The notes under the pieces are model-generated. The model made no database searches, was not told the origin of the DNA, and saw nothing but the letters and a program-made list of their open reading frames with translations. The position numbers were made by a program, and so were the translations under genes. Shown here in pieces: positions 60,692 to 64,000 of a stretch of DNA of 64,000 nucleotides (position 1 is the first letter of the stretch; every line of letters begins with the position of its first letter). This stretch comes from Berkiella sp050247135 (GTDB taxonomy: Bacteria; Pseudomonadota; Gammaproteobacteria; Berkiellales; Berkiellaceae). The stretch lies in assembly GCA_050247135.1 (NCBI GenBank), contig JBFWUT010000014.1, positions 4,515 to 68,514 on the forward strand, in the 5' to 3' direction.

Positions 60692-62047
60692 TTATAGACG
60701 GCAACCTTGTTGATGCTCTAACACGGCAGCGGGTGATGTTGCCTGGGCCTTCATGGTGACGACGTCATGAAAACGCGCCCAGATCTCTTTACCCGTACTC
60801 GAAGAAGCTGACGCAGAACTCACGGTATTTTTAAATAGGAAAAGTTGCGGGGAAAATTGATGCTTCGCTAAGCGTCTTTGCAAATCATGGGTTTCCTCTA
60901 GCAACCCCTTCCAGTAGTCTGGTTCCTCTTCATTTTTTCCGTTCAGTGCGTCATCGATCCTAGCCAATTCTTCACAAACAAATTGGCGCGTTTGTTGTCC
61001 ATCTACTTCCGGGAATGATTTCAAACGTGACGGCAACGTGAGTCTGAAATGATGGTACGCTTTAAACTCTTCCTCTAAAAACAGGCGCTCAATTAAATCA
61101 CCCGCTAATAAGTGATTGATAGCGGTGAGAACATGATTACGCTTTAGCGTAGAGGGAAATAAATCCAACATGGTTTTGGGGTCTTGAGTTGGGGATCCTT
61201 TTGCATCTCTATCAGGATCTCTTTTATCGCTGGCACCCTTTTTACCCTTAGCCCCTTTTCCTGCATCAGCAGCAGCTACTGCTAGTTGTGCGCCATCTTC
61301 TCTGGAAGGTCCATATGCAGCGCGTTGTGCGGCTTCTCTTGCCATGCTCTCTTGACAACGCTTCTGGTGCTGTTCATTGAAATAGATAAATAACTTCTCG
61401 AATGCCTGCTCACAAGCCATTATCGTGACTTCCGTACGACCAGGACCGTTCAAATTCACTTCATAGCTTTTGCCAAAAAACGGTACCTTACCTTCCAGTT
61501 TGCCATTTTCTATCGCAATGCTGGCTAATCCTTGGGCTTCTTGCGCACTGGTCTTCATTTTTTGGACACATTCTTCATCGACAGAGCGCTCAACAAGTGG
61601 CCTAAATCCCTTAGCTTGCCATTCCTGTTCACGGCGGTTTAATTCTATCTCACCATTGATACAAATATCACGGAGTTGTCGTTTGAAGCGGGCTAACACC
61701 AGCAGTTTGTTAAAGGTGATAGATTTTTCTTTTAACGAATTTTTAATGACATCAGCAAATTGCGAATAAGGCAATTCCATTAATTCTTTCCACGTCTTCC
61801 CAAAATGTAATGGCGTATCATCTAACTTAACCGGCGCTAGTTGTAACTTTGCCATACCTTGAACTGCTTGATTAAATGCAGCACTGAATTGTGGCTGAGC
61901 GACTTGAGTGGACAGTAACTTAAGGTGGTTAGCAAGGGCATCTTCCGGAGTGGTTTTGACTTCAATTTTAAGATCTTCTGTTAGGTGTTTAAGAATGCGT
62001 TCATCTACCCGATGAATTAAAAAATTGAGTCCGTTCATCGATAGCAT
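60692..62047 (-). CDS. Unrecognised 451-aa helical protein coupled to folA
   Basis: No family is recognised. The protein is mostly helical and polar, with no signal peptide or membrane helix. It has about 260 N-terminal residues, a charged Gly/Lys/Asp linker (about 260-292, GKGAKGKKGASDKRD), a second helical block, and a Ser/Ala-rich spot (SSASASSS) near residue 420. The ATG at 62047 is two bases after the folA stop and follows GGGAG by five bases, so translation is expected to be linked to folA. Cytosolic or secretion-system substrate roles are both open. Confidence 0.65.
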   Translation of the reverse strand: MLSMNGLNFLIHRVDERILKHLTEDLKIEVKTTPEDALANHLKLLSTQVAQPQFSAAFNQAVQGMAKLQLAPVKLDDTPLHFGKTWKELMELPYSQFADVIKNSLKEKSITFNKLLVLARFKRQLRDICINGEIELNRREQEWQAKGFRPLVERSVDEECVQKMKTSAQEAQGLASIAIENGKLEGKVPFFGKSYEVNLNGPGRTEVTIMACEQAFEKLFIYFNEQHQKRCQESMAREAAQRAAYGPSREDGAQLAVAAADAGKGAKGKKGASDKRDPDRDAKGSPTQDPKTMLDLFPSTLKRNHVLTAINHLLAGDLIERLFLEEEFKAYHHFRLTLPSRLKSFPEVDGQQTRQFVCEELARIDDALNGKNEEEPDYWKGLLEETHDLQRRLAKHQFSPQLFLFKNTVSSASASSSTGKEIWARFHDVVTMKAQATSPAAVLEHQQGCRL

Positions 62048-62049
62048 AC

Positions 62050-62538
62050 TTACTCCCGTCTTTCTAGCGTAATAAAACTATAATCGTAGGCATGTTGCTT
62101 ATCTTGAAAGTATTCTTCGTGTTCAGTTTCAACCCATGCTTGGTGATCGAGTTTAACAAAAGTCGTTTCACCTTGCATCTTGGTATGCACAATGGTTTGA
62201 TAAATGCGATCTGCATTTTTAATAAACAAACGGTAAATTTCCCCTCCCCCAATCACCATCACCTCAGGCGCATCTTGTGTTGCACTTAACGCCTCATTAA
62301 CAGAATGCACCACATCGCAGCCAGGTATTTCGACCTCTTGATGAGTGAGAATTATATTTTGTCGATTAGGTAAAGGCCTGCCAATCGACTCATAGGTTTT
62401 ACGCCCCATGATAATCGGCTTGCCGAGAGTCACGTTTTTAAAATGCTTTAAGTCATTGGGTAAATGCCACAGCAGTTTGTTATCGTGTCCAATCACGCCG
62501 TTTTCTGACATGGCCACTATTAAGCTGATTTTTTTCAC
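62050..62538 (-). CDS. folA: Dihydrofolate reductase
   Basis: Reduces dihydrofolate made by ThyA. From the GTG at 62538 (KKISLIVAMSENGVIGHDN) it has 162 residues. LLWHLPNDLKHFK carries the catalytic Asp29, IIMGRKTYESIG binds NADPH, and VIGGGEIYRLF is conserved. The longer reading from 62595 overlaps thyA and is not supported. Start lies 10 bases after the thyA stop. Confidence 0.93.
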   Translation of the reverse strand: MKKISLIVAMSENGVIGHDNKLLWHLPNDLKHFKNVTLGKPIIMGRKTYESIGRPLPNRQNIILTHQEVEIPGCDVVHSVNEALSATQDAPEVMVIGGGEIYRLFIKNADRIYQTIVHTKMQGETTFVKLDHQAWVETEHEEYFQDKQHAYDYSFITLERRE

Positions 62539-62548
62539 GTTGCGATCT

Positions 62549-63343
62549 CTATACGGCAATGGGTGCTTTAATTGCAGGATGACACTCGTAATCACTTAAC
62601 ACAAAATCTTCAAACCGGAAATCATCGATATTCTTAATGTCCGGATTCAGTAACATTTTAGGCAAAGCAAATGGGGTACGTGCTAATTGGGTTTGGGCTT
62701 GATCAATATGGTTCGTATATAAATGCACATCACCAAAGGTATGCACGAAGTCGCCTAGTTTTAAACCGGTTACTTGCGCAATCATCATGGTTAATAATGA
62801 ATAAGAGGCAATATTAAAAGGCACACCTAAAAAGATATCGGCACTGCGTTGATAAAGCTGACACGATAAGCGGCCATCTGCAACATAAAATTGAAATAAG
62901 CAATGGCAAGGGGCCAACGCCATGCGTGGGATGTCGGTCACATTCCAGGCACTGATAATTAAGCGACGCGAATCAGGATTATGCCGAATATCGTCTATCA
63001 ATTTGGATAATTGATCTATCGATTCACCGTTAGGGGCAGGCCACGAGCGCCATTGTTTGCCATAAACGGGACCTAAATCCCCATTGCTATCAGCCCAATC
63101 ATCCCAAATTTTGACCCCATTTTCTTTTAAATAGCCGATATTGGTGTCGCCTTTAATAAACCACAGTAATTCATGAATAATCGATTTTAAATGGCATTTT
63201 TTAGTCGTGACCAGGGGAAAGCCTTGATTGAGATCAAAACGCATTTGGTAACCAAAGCGGCTTAAGGTACCCACTCCGGTACGATCCCCTTTTGGTGTTC
63301 CTGTTTCTAAAACCCATTTTAAGAGCGATAAATACTGTTGCAT
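62549..63343 (-). CDS. thyA: Thymidylate synthase
   Basis: Converts dUMP to dTMP. The start at 63343 (MQQYLSLLKWVLETGTPKGDRTG) gives 264 aa, the normal length. DRTGVGT near residue 20, the active Cys in APCHCLFQFY, QRSADIFLGVPFNIASY and the C-terminal APIAV are present. The gene follows lgt by one base; folA comes next, the standard order. Confidence 0.95.
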   Translation of the reverse strand: MQQYLSLLKWVLETGTPKGDRTGVGTLSRFGYQMRFDLNQGFPLVTTKKCHLKSIIHELLWFIKGDTNIGYLKENGVKIWDDWADSNGDLGPVYGKQWRSWPAPNGESIDQLSKLIDDIRHNPDSRRLIISAWNVTDIPRMALAPCHCLFQFYVADGRLSCQLYQRSADIFLGVPFNIASYSLLTMMIAQVTGLKLGDFVHTFGDVHLYTNHIDQAQTQLARTPFALPKMLLNPDIKNIDDFRFEDFVLSDYECHPAIKAPIAV

Positions 63344-63344
63344 G

Positions 63345-64000
63345 TTATGACACTTTACAAAATTGATAAGGTTGATTGGCTGGTCTGAACATGAAATACA
63401 GACCAAATAAAATCATGGGCACACAGAGAATTTGTCCCATGGTTAACCAGCCAAAGGCTAAGTAACCATATTGCGGATCAGGCTGCCTAAAGAATTCTTC
63501 AAAGATGCGAATAGCGCCATAGCCTGCTAAAAACAGGCCTGATACTGCCCCGACTGGGCGTTGCTTGCGCGAATAAATCCATAAAATGGTAAACAATAAC
63601 AAGCCTTCTAATAAAACAGCATAGATTTGTGAAGGGTGTCTTGGTAGAAAGCCAGCTTGAGGGAATACCATCGCCCAGGGCACATCGGTGACTTTGCCCC
63701 ATAATTCACCATTAATAAAGTTGCCAATACGACCTGTGGCAATGGCCAAAGGTACACAAGGCGCAATGATGTCGCCTACGACCCAAAAGGGATACCCATA
63801 ATGCCTTGCATACAATGCCGTTGAAACGACCACACCGAGCAAACCACCATGAAAGGACATGCCACCTTGCCAAATTTTAAAGAGCTGTAAGGGAGAGTCT
63901 AACCAGTCAGCCAAACCATAAAACAACATGTAGCCAATACGCCCACCCAGTACCACGCCCATCGCCGTATAAAACAGCAAATCATTAATTCTTTCGGTGG
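63345..64000 (-). CDS. lgt: Prolipoprotein diacylglyceryl transferase (5' end missing)
   Basis: Transfers diacylglycerol to the lipobox Cys before LspA cleavage. The visible 218 codons include RINDLLFYTAMGVVLGGRIG, SFHGGLLG (catalytic His), GRIGNFINGELWG and RHPSQIYAVLLEG. The frame is open to the right edge, so the N-terminus is outside the window. Confidence 0.94.
   Translation of the reverse strand, partial: TERINDLLFYTAMGVVLGGRIGYMLFYGLADWLDSPLQLFKIWQGGMSFHGGLLGVVVSTALYARHYGYPFWVVGDIIAPCVPLAIATGRIGNFINGELWGKVTDVPWAMVFPQAGFLPRHPSQIYAVLLEGLLLFTILWIYSRKQRPVGAVSGLFLAGYGAIRIFEEFFRQPDPQYGYLAFGWLTMGQILCVPMILFGLYFMFRPANQPYQFCKVS

Overview
The window looks like a chromosomal segment of a moderately AT-rich gammaproteobacterium. 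The housekeeping proteins (IHF-beta, RpoS, Fis, MutH, Coq7, PilSR, DusB-Fis, PurHD) are of gammaproteobacterial type. Several accessory genes (patatin-like lipase, long Sel1-repeat lipoprotein, MHS/MFS carriers, secreted low-complexity proteins) recall Legionellales/Coxiella-like host-associated bacteria. That placement is an inference; there is no rRNA here to test it.

Layout. 1-2113 (minus): start of ruvA, ruvC, yebC, nudB and an FmdB-type zinc ribbon. 2294-14100 (plus): a small membrane protein, then pilS-pilR and a full minor-pilin cluster (two FimT/GspH pseudopilins, PilV, PilW, PilX, PilY1, a PilY2-like protein, a second degenerate PilW, PilE). 14189-21007 (minus): ispH-lspA-ileS-ribF-murJ. 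21101-24481: rpsT, then obgE and rplU-rpmA on minus, ispB and tRNA-Pro(CGG) with a duplicated 3' end. 24718-38985: a mixed region with an EamA carrier, PHP nuclease, membrane protein, glutaminase, ung, patatin, mutH, two MFS carriers, DUF3025, a GGCT-fold protein, the Sel1 lipoprotein with an outer-membrane protein, and ihfB. 39196-43950: rpoS, DUF2970, a ZapB-like coiled coil, a bufferin operon (bufA-bufB-broken bufC), coq7 and a secreted Ser/Cys-rich protein. 44010-46118 (minus): groES-groEL with a sigma70 promoter and a CIRCE operator. 46235-58643: a diguanylate cyclase response regulator, cutA, dsbD, aroQ-accB-accC-prmA-dusB-fis-purH-purD-mutM. 58859-64000: an EamA carrier, DUF374 acyltransferase, and lgt-thyA-folA with an unrecognised 451-aa gene coupled to folA.

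How it fits together. PilSR next to the minor pilins suggests two-component, sigma54-dependent control of type IV pilus assembly and of its PilY1-type tip complex. The buf operon should make a modified copper/zinc-binding peptide, but its third gene carries an in-frame TGA and has no standard start at its conserved N-terminus. The groESL control region shows HrcA-type repression. The long fis-pur run is a conserved gammaproteobacterial order.

The main unexplained structure is a family of about 120-bp imperfect palindromes in the intergenic spaces before pilS, pilV, an MFS gene, purD and an eamA gene. They share ends (GCTCGAAC...GGAAAGAGC), TIR-like arms and a central hairpin with compensatory changes. 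A separate 111-bp nested inverted repeat lies at 59788-59898. No CRISPR, rRNA, transposase or integrase gene was seen, and no gene-free stretch exceeds 300 bases.
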